17,380 nt of DNA from Candidatus Thorarchaeota archaeon. Its GTDB lineage: Archaea > Asgardarchaeota > Thorarchaeia > Thorarchaeales > Thorarchaeaceae. Both the position numbers and the translations under genes were made by a program. Every line of letters starts with the position of its first letter. Position 1 is the first letter of the stretch. Shown one piece after another: positions 8,247 through 15,410 of the stretch. The DNA lies in the NCBI GenBank assembly GCA_016839245.1, contig JAEOUN010000111.1, positions 1 to 17,380 on the forward strand. The letters run 5' to 3'. The notes under the pieces were generated by a model, which ran no database searches, was not told where the DNA came from, and worked only from the letters and a program-made list of their open reading frames with translations.

Positions 8247-8255
8247 CTTTTAACC
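8247..8255 (+). promoter_or_regulatory. TATA-like box for tRNA-Ala
   Basis: CTTTTAACC lies about 45 bp upstream of the tRNA-Ala 5' end. With the usual 25-27 bp spacing it would start transcription near 8275 and give a leader of about 20 nt. It is the best candidate in the gap between the divergent beta-helix gene and the tRNA, but the match is modest. Confidence 0.35.
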
Positions 8256-8332
8256 GTTCCATTCAGCAAAACGGACAGCACTTCATGTGCATATGGGCCG
8301 GTAGTTTAGCCTGGTAGAATGCCTCCTTGGCA

Positions 8333-8362
8333 CTTTTGGTGCAATCTGCATCAATCCCAAAA
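8333..8362 (+). other. tRNA-Ala intron, bulge-helix-bulge
   Basis: This 30-nt intron follows A37. TTGG of the anticodon loop pairs with CCAA near the intron end to form the four-base central helix. The three-base bulges are CAC (cut after CA) and AAT (cut before T), and CCTCC/GGAGG is the outer helix. Inside, GGTGC-AATCT-GCATC forms a hairpin. This is the classical archaeal splicing-endonuclease substrate. The first base of the 3' exon (8363) is also the first base of the perfect repeat found downstream. Confidence 0.88.
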
Positions 8363-8401
8363 TGGAGGAGGTCTCGAGTTCAAATCTCGACCGGTCCACC
8401 A
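8363..8401 (+). repeat. Attachment-type repeat, copy 0 (3' exon of tRNA-Ala)
   Basis: This is the 39-bp reference copy of the direct repeat. It covers the 3' half of the anticodon stem, variable region, T arm, acceptor 3' strand and CCA of the functional tRNA gene, so an element carrying the same sequence would restore the tRNA on insertion. Confidence 0.85.
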
Positions 8402-8526
8402 CTTTCTAACTTTTCTAAGACAATTGTTTGAATCGATAGAGCATTAATTGCTGAAACAACTATATCTTGAATTGGTCTCCATTTCATTTATTAACAGAAA
8501 AAAGTAAAAACTCATCATTATGATTT

Positions 8527-8549
8527 TTTCGAAGCAGTAGATGCTTCGA
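8527..8549. repeat. Perfect 9-bp inverted repeat
   Basis: TTCGAAGCA and TGCTTCGAA are separated by 5 nt (GTAGA). It lies in the noncoding stretch between the tRNA and the PRTase operon (8402-8707), about 75 bp upstream of the proposed TATA box. It could be a protein-binding palindrome or an RNA hairpin. The remaining sequence of this gap is AT-rich and shows no gene. Confidence 0.6.
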
Positions 8550-8624
8550 ATTCAAATCACGCATAATCTATCGTCTGGAGAACTATTTGTTGAATTCTGA
8601 ATTGAGTCATAATCTGTAAGGCAT

Positions 8625-8635
8625 CTTTTTATATG
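8625..8635 (+). promoter_or_regulatory. TATA-like box for the PRTase operon
   Basis: CTTTTTATATG is centred about 78 bp upstream of the 525-aa gene's ATG. With normal archaeal spacing the transcript would start near 8656, directly next to the palindrome at 8659-8676. No other TATA-like element before the gene is as good. Confidence 0.45.
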
Positions 8636-8658
8636 CAAGTGATTTGTACAAAAAAAGG

Positions 8659-8676
8659 TATCAATTATCATTGATA
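8659..8676. promoter_or_regulatory. Operator-like palindrome at the predicted start site
   Basis: TATCAAT and ATTGATA are 7-bp perfect arms around TATC. It lies about 25-40 bp downstream of the TATA-like box centre and upstream of the GGAGAT ribosome binding site (8693-8698). The location suits a repressor binding site over the transcription start. A natural candidate regulator is the PRTase protein itself, whose C-terminal region looks like a winged helix; that link is inference. Confidence 0.4.
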
Positions 8677-8707
8677 TAAGCAGTAGTGGTTAGGAGATTA
8701 TCTATTT

Positions 8708-10285
8708 ATGACATTGGGGTTTATTGATAGAATAAAAATCAATAGATTTCTGAAAAATTCTACTAAAGAAGAATCTAATCTTATATCAAGATTGAAGGAA
8801 TTTGTTCATAGCCATATCCTTAATGATGAGAAACGTCTAGTTGTAGCTCTAGAGCGAAAAGGAGTCACTCTCTTACTTGCATTATCTGATTCAGAATTAA
8901 GATATAGTAGAATTATTTCATTTCGAGTTCTTGAATTAAATCCTGATATTTTGAAAGATGTTGATAATGTAATTCTCTTTGATGATGTTTCGTGGACTGG
9001 AAATGCACTTGATGATGCGGTTGCAGAAATCAAAAAGATAATCGCAAATGTCAATAACTCTATTAAACTCAGTACTGCATGCTTTTTCTATAATAGAGAA
9101 AGAGATAGTATTCCTGACATATTTCCTGATAAAGATGCTCCCAAGTCCATCAGTGAATTCACACGTGACATTAGCTGTTTGTTAGACCATTTGATGAATA
9201 TTGGAGAGCCGCTGAATATTGATCATATTATTGCTGATATTAAAATTGGATTTGGCTCAAACTTCAATCAGATGATGGCAATTCTCTCAAAAAAGGGGAA
9301 GCTATATTCTACATATTGCAATGAAATCAATAACATCGATTACATTGGTCTGGATGACCCAATCTTCTATGATATCTATAAATGTGATAATGATAAACCA
9401 TCTGTTTACGTTGAAGGAGTTGTCAAGATTAGGCTAAATAGAATTGGAAATATAGTACGTGTTATTCCAATGGTTTATCCTATAGTAATCAAAGATAATG
9501 ATTTTACAAGGAGTCAATGTGGCTACAGAAAAATATGGACTGAAACAAACTTCTGTGAATCGATGAAAGGATATGATTCATCTTCAAAAGGAGTAACAAA
9601 GGGATGCTATTATTGCCTCTCATTTAACTTTGCACTGGATTTGCTGAGAAGGTTTTTCTATGAATTAGCATCCTCTGATAATTTAAAATGGAAGTATCGC
9701 AGTATTAATGAAATTGAGCTTAATACAGCTTACGCGGCCAAAGAGTGTGATTTTTGGAAAAAAATACATGAATCTCTTAGCACAATATCAAAAGATGATG
9801 ATCAACCACGTAACTCTCATTATAAACCATCTGAGAAAATTAAAGTGAAAAGTCCTAGAACATATCCTGTTCATAAACCCCTGTTTAATGGAGAAGAACT
9901 GAACGATATGGAATGTGATGATGCTGATAGTCCTCTAGTAGATTGGTTTGAATCCTCATCTTGGCCACAGTGGTCAATAGATGAAATCCCGTTGCAGGTA
10001 GGTGCACTTGTTGCAATCACTGGTTATGAACGATGGAGTGTTGATCTTCGTGAAACTCTGAGTTTTAGTGAAATTTTAGAGTCGTTTAAGGGAATTTTAG
10101 ACTATTCTCAAGTTAGCCGTTCAATAGATTATTTATTCGATAGAGGTTTCTTGAAACCTGCTATCCGAGAAGTCGACGTGATTAAAGGTGAGAGATTATT
10201 TTCAGCATTTGCCAGAACATACAAACACTCTGGAGAGGTGGTTCTGAACCTATTAAGAGCGTATTCTGATTTCTCTATTGAATAA
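8708..10285 (+). CDS. PRTase-domain protein with Cys cluster and winged-helix-like C terminus
   Basis: This 525-residue protein has an N-terminal phosphoribosyltransferase fold (about 25-130): the strand-loop RLVVALERKG (43-52) and the PRPP-binding motif VILFDDVSWTGNAL (88-101), with acidic pair D92-D93 and T97-G98. A middle region carries Cys271, Cys283, Cys300 and Cys303 (last pair CYYC), a possible zinc site. The C terminus (about 450-505: FSEILESF, YSQVSRSIDYLFDRGFL) resembles a winged helix. It matches no housekeeping nucleotide-salvage PRTase in length. It resembles PRTase domains described in prokaryotic conflict systems, but I cannot confirm this without a search. GGAGAT lies 9 nt before the ATG. 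The next gene starts 14 bp after its stop, so the two form one operon. Confidence 0.78.
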   Translation: MTLGFIDRIKINRFLKNSTKEESNLISRLKEFVHSHILNDEKRLVVALERKGVTLLLALSDSELRYSRIISFRVLELNPDILKDVDNVILFDDVSWTGNALDDAVAEIKKIIANVNNSIKLSTACFFYNRERDSIPDIFPDKDAPKSISEFTRDISCLLDHLMNIGEPLNIDHIIADIKIGFGSNFNQMMAILSKKGKLYSTYCNEINNIDYIGLDDPIFYDIYKCDNDKPSVYVEGVVKIRLNRIGNIVRVIPMVYPIVIKDNDFTRSQCGYRKIWTETNFCESMKGYDSSSKGVTKGCYYCLSFNFALDLLRRFFYELASSDNLKWKYRSINEIELNTAYAAKECDFWKKIHESLSTISKDDDQPRNSHYKPSEKIKVKSPRTYPVHKPLFNGEELNDMECDDADSPLVDWFESSSWPQWSIDEIPLQVGALVAITGYERWSVDLRETLSFSEILESFKGILDYSQVSRSIDYLFDRGFLKPAIREVDVIKGERLFSAFARTYKHSGEVVLNLLRAYSDFSIE

Positions 10286-10299
10286 TTGGAGATCCAACC

Positions 10300-12690
10300 A
10301 TGCCCCTAGAAGGAACAATTGATACTGTAAGGCGAGAATTGAGAGATCTTGCTCTTAGTGCAATTCTTTTTTCACAAATGGGAATGCAAATCGGATATAC
10401 AAGAGCATGGAAAGCATTCACAAATTTTATAATCGACTGGACTGGGAAGCCACTATCTGCTGTAAAAACACCCATGCCCTTTGGTATGGTTGCTATGTGG
10501 AAGCATGGTAATGAATCACAAAGTTATCGCACCTTAGAGCAAATGGCAACAAAAGCTTATAATAACCGACTTTGGGGTTTAACTAAAAAGAATGGTCGGT
10601 CAAAGATAGTCCTACTTCAATCGCCTGATGATTTGGAGAAATATTTGAGTGGGCCAATACCGGTCGATAATCTTACAGATGCCGCTCTTCCTTTAGTTCT
10701 TAAGGATCTAGATCAGACGGAGTTGATTGCCGCAAAGACATATGGAATTCTAATGAATCACTGGGATTCTAAAACCGGTGCTCAAAGATTAACCACTCTG
10801 GCCACAGCACGAGATTATGATAGTTTGTTACAATGTGCAAGCTATGCCGGATATGGTCTAATTCTAAACTGCTCCAAGTTTTGTCATAGACTTAAGCTAT
10901 TGTGTAGAAGTCTAAAAACAAATAATCATTCTAGAGATCCAGATATTATTAAAGTAGGAGAATCTCTTAAGAGAATAGCTATAGATATAGGTAAATATGC
11001 TCGCCAGTTTGATGAAAAATTTAGTAGATTCTCAAATGATGGCAAAAAGAAAGGTTGCCAGACTGATAATGCAACCACTGAAAGTAACTTTCCCCATCAC
11101 ATTTACGCTGTTTATAATGATCTCAATACTGTTTGTGCAAATACAACATATGATACTGACGTCCGAAATGTCGCTATGAGAATTCTCAAAGGGATTGAAC
11201 ATAATGCAATCGAGTTCATTGTGCATCCTGAACGTCTACCACCAAGTTACCACTTGCTCGAATCTAATAGGGAATTCTGTATGTGTGTTGATTTTCTATA
11301 TCGTAGTATTCTTGGTGAGCTTAAGCATGATGGAAATAATGTAGTTGATATAGAAACCCATAACAAACATCCAATAGGACCTGCAAAAAGAATTGAGAAT
11401 TTAAGAATACCTGGTCTTGAACAATTTAAGGCAGAATCATTTGATAGAACCAAAGAAATCGAAGTGAATTATATCTGTACTGTCATTAATCAACTAGAAC
11501 GTCTTTTGGATTTTATTCCTCTATCACGACCATCTAAGAGAATAATTAAACACGGAAATGCATTGAAGAAACTTCTAACAAGATACAGACCAAGATATGA
11601 ACTCGATACTATTTCAAACGAGGAGTTCGTGAGTGCCACAAAATATCTTGCCAAGGGATTGGGTCTGAGGGTGAGAGAATGTGACTCGGATTTCAATGAA
11701 GTTTATGTTGACGTACTAATCGAACCATCTTTGAATTTTTCTGAACTAATGAGCTATGCATCATGCGGCATTCTTGTTAGATGGTTAAAAGACAAGCCAT
11801 TCTATGACACAGTGACACACCAATCATCTGCAATTGAATCGATGAATAAACTACGTAATGAAATGTCGGGGAAAAGAATACGACATGGATTATTGATACA
11901 TTGTGGTGATAGAGATTCAGAAGTGGATAGTGAATGTGATGACCTGCCAAAATCCGCGGGGCTTCATATCAAACAACTAGGACCATCTGATTTAGAAATG
12001 ATTGCCAATCGGCAGATTGGTCCAGTTTGGACAGATATTTTATCTATTACTCATTTAGGTTATGAGAGAAATGATAGAATACGACTACTAGAGTTGCTAG
12101 TAGATTTTCTCTACACTTCTATTAAAGATAAACAAGGGAAAAGTCTTGATTTAGTGAGATCATATCAAAAGACTCTGAAATATTTTCGAGATCTATCCCT
12201 GGAAAAAATCATAATCTCAAAAATACGAACTAGCACTGAAGAGCGAGTAGGTTTTCATATTGAGAATATGAAACATATCGCTATACAAGGAAACAAGCTT
12301 TCTAGATGGAAAATATACAGACAATTGAATAGAGAACTTGATGCTATTGCTGATTGCTTAAAACTCAAGCCAATATTAGAATCAAGTCTACAACGAATAA
12401 CACGATTCTTTTTTCCGAGTAAAAGCTTCGTTTTTGGTCTTTTTCAAATAACTCAATACCTCATCATAAATACTAATCCCGCTGAAGAATGTGCTCATTT
12501 ACCAACTCTTCGTTCAAGAATCAAAGACGGACTTGCCATACCCATTATACTGGCAATATTTCTATTCTTGTTAGTCCATATTAGCACATGGCTTATTCAA
12601 TCACAGTATCTGCTGCTCGTATCAGCTTTGGCTAGTATCTGCTCCATTGTGAGTTTCTTTCTCACAACTAGCAGAAAATTAAAGGTATAA
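10300..12690 (+). CDS. Large unrecognised protein with two C-terminal TM segments
   Basis: This 796-residue protein belongs to no family I recognise. GGAG (10288-10291) lies 8 nt before the ATG and the gene follows the PRTase gene by 14 bp, so the two are co-expressed. The body is soluble and mostly helical. Residues ~460-575 are alpha/beta in character, including FNEVYVDVLIEPS and HGLLIHCGDRDSEVD; a degenerate nuclease-like fold is possible but no catalytic triad is clear. Two hydrophobic segments (about 740-760 and 768-785) followed by SRKLKV put the C terminus at the membrane, with the bulk probably cytoplasmic. In a two-gene cargo module it is a candidate membrane effector or partner of the PRTase protein. 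No integrase motifs were found. Confidence 0.75.
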   Translation: MPLEGTIDTVRRELRDLALSAILFSQMGMQIGYTRAWKAFTNFIIDWTGKPLSAVKTPMPFGMVAMWKHGNESQSYRTLEQMATKAYNNRLWGLTKKNGRSKIVLLQSPDDLEKYLSGPIPVDNLTDAALPLVLKDLDQTELIAAKTYGILMNHWDSKTGAQRLTTLATARDYDSLLQCASYAGYGLILNCSKFCHRLKLLCRSLKTNNHSRDPDIIKVGESLKRIAIDIGKYARQFDEKFSRFSNDGKKKGCQTDNATTESNFPHHIYAVYNDLNTVCANTTYDTDVRNVAMRILKGIEHNAIEFIVHPERLPPSYHLLESNREFCMCVDFLYRSILGELKHDGNNVVDIETHNKHPIGPAKRIENLRIPGLEQFKAESFDRTKEIEVNYICTVINQLERLLDFIPLSRPSKRIIKHGNALKKLLTRYRPRYELDTISNEEFVSATKYLAKGLGLRVRECDSDFNEVYVDVLIEPSLNFSELMSYASCGILVRWLKDKPFYDTVTHQSSAIESMNKLRNEMSGKRIRHGLLIHCGDRDSEVDSECDDLPKSAGLHIKQLGPSDLEMIANRQIGPVWTDILSITHLGYERNDRIRLLELLVDFLYTSIKDKQGKSLDLVRSYQKTLKYFRDLSLEKIIISKIRTSTEERVGFHIENMKHIAIQGNKLSRWKIYRQLNRELDAIADCLKLKPILESSLQRITRFFFPSKSFVFGLFQITQYLIINTNPAEECAHLPTLRSRIKDGLAIPIILAIFLFLLVHISTWLIQSQYLLLVSALASICSIVSFFLTTSRKLKV

Positions 12691-12741
12691 TTGATTAATC
12701 TGAATGGAAATCGGATTAAAATGCCATTCATATCTAATCAA
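12691..12741 (+). repeat. Two-part inverted repeat right after the operon
   Basis: Starting at the first base after the stop codon, TTGATTA and TGAATGG pair with CCATTCA and TAATCAA further on, forming two 7-bp helices separated by a small internal loop, with a 16-nt apical loop. It could mark or protect the 3' end of the mRNA. No clear T tract follows. The rest of 12742-12953 is AT-rich and holds nothing I can assign. Confidence 0.5.
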
Positions 12742-12953
12742 TAGCAGGTTTCAAGTCTGAATCTCAATCCATACATCTTCTTAATTAATGAAAATTATGA
12801 TTGACCATTGCTCTTCTTGTATTGAATAACGAGGACTATATCAATAATGAGTGTAATTGGTAGAGGTATGTATGGGGGAACAAATGCAATTCATAACCAG
12901 TAAACAAACTGAGCAACTGAAGTAAACAGGTGGATGAAGTTCTACACACATTT

Positions 12954-12998
12954 CCAAATTGGAGGAGGTCTCGAGTTCAAATCTCGACCGGTCCACCA
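12954..12998 (+). repeat. Attachment-type repeat, copy 1 (orphan tRNA-Ala 3' half)
   Basis: Positions 12960-12998 are identical over 39 bp to the tRNA-Ala 3' exon plus CCA. Five more bases (CCAAA) match the end of the intron after one mismatch at 12959. There is no 5' half upstream. Perfect identity suggests recent integration or ongoing recombination between copies. Confidence 0.88.
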
Positions 12999-13009
12999 TT
13001 TCTTTCATT

Positions 13010-13477
13010 TTACCAAGATCTGCGTTTTGAAGAGCCATCCAAAACATCTTTCCCCTCTTTGGTAACACAATCCCCATGGGTGGCTTTTTTCACTGAAACA
13101 ATCTTGTACCCTACATGAACTGTAGCATTTGATGTTTCATTTGTAGAGACCACAAGCCCACAAGAGGTCATGTACAATCCTGATTCAGGTCCTTGGTACC
13201 ATGGCCTACCAGAGTGTATGGATTCATCAGCTCTTGTCAGAAATACACTTCCTTCGCTGTACTTTCTCCGAATGACCATCCCACTACAAGTCAAGACGAG
13301 CCCAAGTGGAAGGAAACTACGAATGACTATTGTACTAGGATCATTAGCATAAAAGAATCTTGAAAATGTAATTGGGTTTCTGAGCCAATAAGAAGCGATG
13401 ATAATGTAGGTCAGGAATAATGTCAGACCAATGGCTGTCAGTAGACTTCCATATTCACGATAAATACGACTCTTCAC
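13010..13477 (-). CDS. Small two-TM membrane protein (module 2)
   Basis: About 155 residues start from a GTG at 13475-13477, preceded by GAGGAG with 10-nt spacing; a TTG at 13495 overlaps that ribosome binding site and is less likely. Hydrophobic segments follow directly after the start (SLLTAIGLTLFLTYIIIA) and again at about residues 50-66 (SFLPLGLVLTCSGMVI). They are followed by a ~85-residue soluble domain with short beta-like segments (GLYMTSCGLVVS, NATVHVGYKIVSV) and a basic C terminus. The family is not recognised. The gene runs toward repeat copy 1 and ends 11 bp from it, so it is sealed between two repeats and points opposite to modules 1 and 3. Confidence 0.65.
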   Translation of the reverse strand: MKSRIYREYGSLLTAIGLTLFLTYIIIASYWLRNPITFSRFFYANDPSTIVIRSFLPLGLVLTCSGMVIRRKYSEGSVFLTRADESIHSGRPWYQGPESGLYMTSCGLVVSTNETSNATVHVGYKIVSVKKATHGDCVTKEGKDVLDGSSKRRSW

Positions 13478-13544
13478 TTGGCAAGTTCTCCTCAAGATAT
13501 ATTACAAAAATAATTGTTTTATGTTTTAGCTTAATCAATCTGTA

Positions 13545-13580
13545 TGGAGGTCCCGTGTTCGAATCACGACCGGTCCGCCA
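13545..13580 (+). repeat. Attachment-type repeat, copy 2 (diverged tRNA 3' half)
   Basis: The segment carries TTCGAAT between CGTG and CACG, then the acceptor strand CCGGTCC, a G at the discriminator position and CCA. Relative to tRNA-Ala(GGC) it lacks three bases in the anticodon-stem/variable region, has several T-arm changes, and has G rather than A at position 73. The intact T-stem core suggests descent from another tRNA sharing the CCGGTCC acceptor strand rather than random decay of this tRNA-Ala. Confidence 0.7.
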
Positions 13581-13672
13581 TTTTCAATCTTCTTCTAGAA
13601 ATACCTCAAGTATTCAATGAAAACAGAAATTCTAAAAAGTAGGATTCACATTTGTACTAAATAGGTGGTGGG

Positions 13673-14275
13673 TTGCAGCTCCTCCAAGAGATTGCTTTCT
13701 ATATAGGACTTATCAGTTCAATTATTGGAATTTTAACTGCCATATACTATGGCTGGAAAACACTGGCTCCACCAAAACGCATAGGATGGAAAACTACATC
13801 AAAGATTGTAAGTAAAATAGTTGATGAATTAATCCGCGATTCATTCATTCCTTCTCTAATATTTGGAATTGGTCGTGGTGGAGCTGTAATGGGATCTCTC
13901 ATCTCTGGAGAATTAGGACATAAACCACTCTGTGTCATTGACAGAATCTATGAATGGGACGGTGGACGAAGAACAGATGATATGCTTTTCAGAGTAAATT
14001 TTCCAAAGAAATTGCTTGAGAAGGTACTGTTGGTAAGTGGAGAAGTAAATACAGGGAATACAATGAGAATGTATTATGACTATTTTGAAGAGAAAGGAGC
14101 TCAAGAGATTAGAAGAGCAACACTGGTTCTTTGTGATAACTCCACCGAGCCAATTGAATATGGAGGTATACGGGTCAAAGGTGAACCAATGCTTCCATGG
14201 ATGATTTCTGATAAATATGTTCGACAAGATAAAAGAAGTTGCCAACCATCTTCCGCTACTTCATCAACTCCATAA
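13673..14275 (+). CDS. Membrane-anchored phosphoribosyltransferase-fold protein
   Basis: The protein has 200 residues. An N-terminal TM helix (8-27, YIGLISSIIGILTAIYYGW) precedes a PRTase domain (about 38-180). The pyrophosphate loop FGIGRGGAVMGSLIS (64-78) is well kept. The PRPP loop reads KVLLVSGEVNTGNTM (117-131): T127-G128 and the following N-T remain, but the acidic pair expected before it is S122-G123, with E124 next. Catalysis may be altered, or the domain may only bind a nucleotide or phosphosugar. The start is TTG 13673, with AGGTGG just upstream; no ATG occurs before residue 73. It is the first gene of the module 3 operon. The orientation of the anchor suggests the domain faces the cytoplasm. 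Confidence 0.8.
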   Translation: MQLLQEIAFYIGLISSIIGILTAIYYGWKTLAPPKRIGWKTTSKIVSKIVDELIRDSFIPSLIFGIGRGGAVMGSLISGELGHKPLCVIDRIYEWDGGRRTDDMLFRVNFPKKLLEKVLLVSGEVNTGNTMRMYYDYFEEKGAQEIRRATLVLCDNSTEPIEYGGIRVKGEPMLPWMISDKYVRQDKRSCQPSSATSSTP

Positions 14276-14333
14276 CGCCTCTGGGAAGTCATCACCTTTT
14301 GTGTAGAATTATGAAAGGGAGGTTCAGAATCGA

Positions 14334-15410
14334 TTGCCTCATCATCTCACAGACAAGAAGCTACGAGGAATGCACAAAGTGCTTCTGGAATTTCGAAGGG
14401 GGCATCGAGTGACCTTCAAGGACAAATACGGTACTACCGAACTCATGATGGGTACCAATCTATTTCAGGATTTTATTTCTCTGATAATTCAAAATCATGA
14501 TAATTTCAAATTGATTTTATCTCCCCTAGTTTCAAAAATCTTTGAACAATATTCCCAAGATATCTCTGAATTTTGTAATGGCTATATTATCAGTGTTGGA
14601 GGAGCAAATGAGCACATTGCTGCGCGAAAACTGATGACGAATATGCCACCAAATTGTGGATTAAAATTAGTCACAGTCCCACTGCCATTATCCAATGATG
14701 CATTTTGTACAAATAGAATCAGTCCAAAAGAAAACAGATTATTTGACTCCTCTTTATCATCAGTATATCCTGATACCATCATAGTGGACATAGGACTTCT
14801 GAATGAAGTGGGAATGAATCGGAGTGCTGCAGGCATTGGTGAAGTATTGGGTCTCTATACATCGATAATGGACTACTATTGCAGTCGAAATCTAGATCCT
14901 CCCTCTTACTTGATTAAGATGGTTAATGATACAATATCCGGGATAGCTACTGAAAACATAACGAAGTTTCCAGAGATCCTTTTAAAAATAAGTCTTGGAC
15001 TGATTATGAAATGCCTAGTGATGCGACTTTGTAATGATCATGCTATTGGTGCTTCAGCTGACCATCTAATATCATATTCTTTGGAGAAGCAAATGATTGG
15101 ATTAAAAACAGATTATACCCATGGAGAACTTGTTTTCATTGGTACAATTGCGATGCTTGTGCTTTTTCCTGAATGGGAAAATAAAATCTACAACACACAA
15201 AAACTACTTGGGTATGGTTTGAAAAACCATCTGATTCGACCTGAAACATTGATAATACTATTTGATAATTTTAAACAAATAATTACAGAAGCTCCGCTCA
15301 CACGTATCAATCGACCTACTATGCTACGAGATATTGATGTAAAAAGGATTGAGAGTGCATACAAGAAAATTGAATTATTTCGGGGGATTCTTATTGCGGA
15401 AAAGAAGTAG
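14334..15410 (+). CDS. Dehydroquinate synthase / glycerol-1-phosphate dehydrogenase-fold protein
   Basis: This 358-residue protein belongs to the DHQS/iron-alcohol-dehydrogenase superfamily. ISVGGANEHIAARKL (86-100) fits the NAD pyrophosphate loop and helix. VPLPLSNDAFCTNRISP (115-131) parallels the PTSLSNDG segment of G1P dehydrogenases. AAGIGEVLGLYTS (165-177), GASADH (239-244) and YTHGE (261-265) supply the metal-ligand positions as E170, H244 and H263. Glu-His-His is the ligand set of dehydroquinate synthase and related sugar-phosphate cyclases, whereas G1P and glycerol dehydrogenases have Asp first. It is too divergent to assign to aromatic or lipid biosynthesis. The start is TTG 14334, with GGGAGG 11 nt upstream. 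Its end overlaps the next gene by 17 bp. Confidence 0.8.
   Translation: MPHHLTDKKLRGMHKVLLEFRRGHRVTFKDKYGTTELMMGTNLFQDFISLIIQNHDNFKLILSPLVSKIFEQYSQDISEFCNGYIISVGGANEHIAARKLMTNMPPNCGLKLVTVPLPLSNDAFCTNRISPKENRLFDSSLSSVYPDTIIVDIGLLNEVGMNRSAAGIGEVLGLYTSIMDYYCSRNLDPPSYLIKMVNDTISGIATENITKFPEILLKISLGLIMKCLVMRLCNDHAIGASADHLISYSLEKQMIGLKTDYTHGELVFIGTIAMLVLFPEWENKIYNTQKLLGYGLKNHLIRPETLIILFDNFKQIITEAPLTRINRPTMLRDIDVKRIESAYKKIELFRGILIAEKK

Larger units (their letters stand above)
8295..8401 (+). tRNA. tRNA-Ala(GGC) with a canonical 37/38 intron
   Basis: The acceptor is GGGCCGG/CCGGTCC followed by A73 and encoded CCA. Its third pair is G3:U70, the alanine identity element. The D arm is GTTT/GAAT around AGCCTGGTA. 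The anticodon stem is CCTCC/GGAGG and the spliced loop TTGGCAT gives anticodon GGC (Ala). The variable region is AGGTC and the T arm is TCGAG-TTCAAAT-CTCGA. The gene is 107 nt and the spliced product 77 nt with CCA. This tRNA is the anchor of the attachment-site array: its 3' exon recurs three times downstream in the same orientation (12954-12998, 13545-13580, 17097-17135). Confidence 0.95.
8363..12998 (+). mobile_element. Module 1: putative tRNA-Ala integrative element
   Basis: The segment is bounded by 39-bp perfect direct repeats: the tRNA-Ala 3' exon with CCA (8363-8401) and an orphan copy (12960-12998). With one mismatch the repeat extends left to CCAAA at 8357 and 12954. A duplicated tRNA 3' end is the hallmark of site-specific integration into a tRNA gene. 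The cargo is a two-gene operon (PRTase-domain protein and a large membrane protein). I see no tyrosine or serine recombinase, replication gene or transposase, so mobilisation in trans or loss of the integrase has to be assumed. Boundaries are clear; mobility is inferred. Confidence 0.65.
12999..13580 (+). mobile_element. Module 2: small segment between orphan tRNA 3' ends
   Basis: About 580 bp lies between repeat copies 1 and 2 and contains one minus-strand gene for a small membrane protein. It may be a minimal passenger or a remnant of a larger element after deletion between repeats. No recombinase is present. The status of the segment as an element rests only on its flanking repeats. Confidence 0.4.

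Noticed and set aside
8543..8562. CTTCGAATTCAAATCACG as a fourth attachment remnant
   Set aside because: It resembles the T-arm part of the repeat over about 14 of 18 bases, but has no acceptor strand or anticodon-stem part and overlaps an inverted repeat that explains some of the match.
12847..12903. An 18-codon reading frame starting ATGAGTGTAATT
   Set aside because: It is too short, has no ribosome binding site and no recognisable product; it is probably chance in the AT-rich gap.
14334..15410. Annotating the DHQS-fold gene as aroB or egsA
   Set aside because: Metal ligands and motifs are mixed between the families and the operon context matches neither the shikimate pathway nor archaeal lipid synthesis, so a gene symbol would be misleading.
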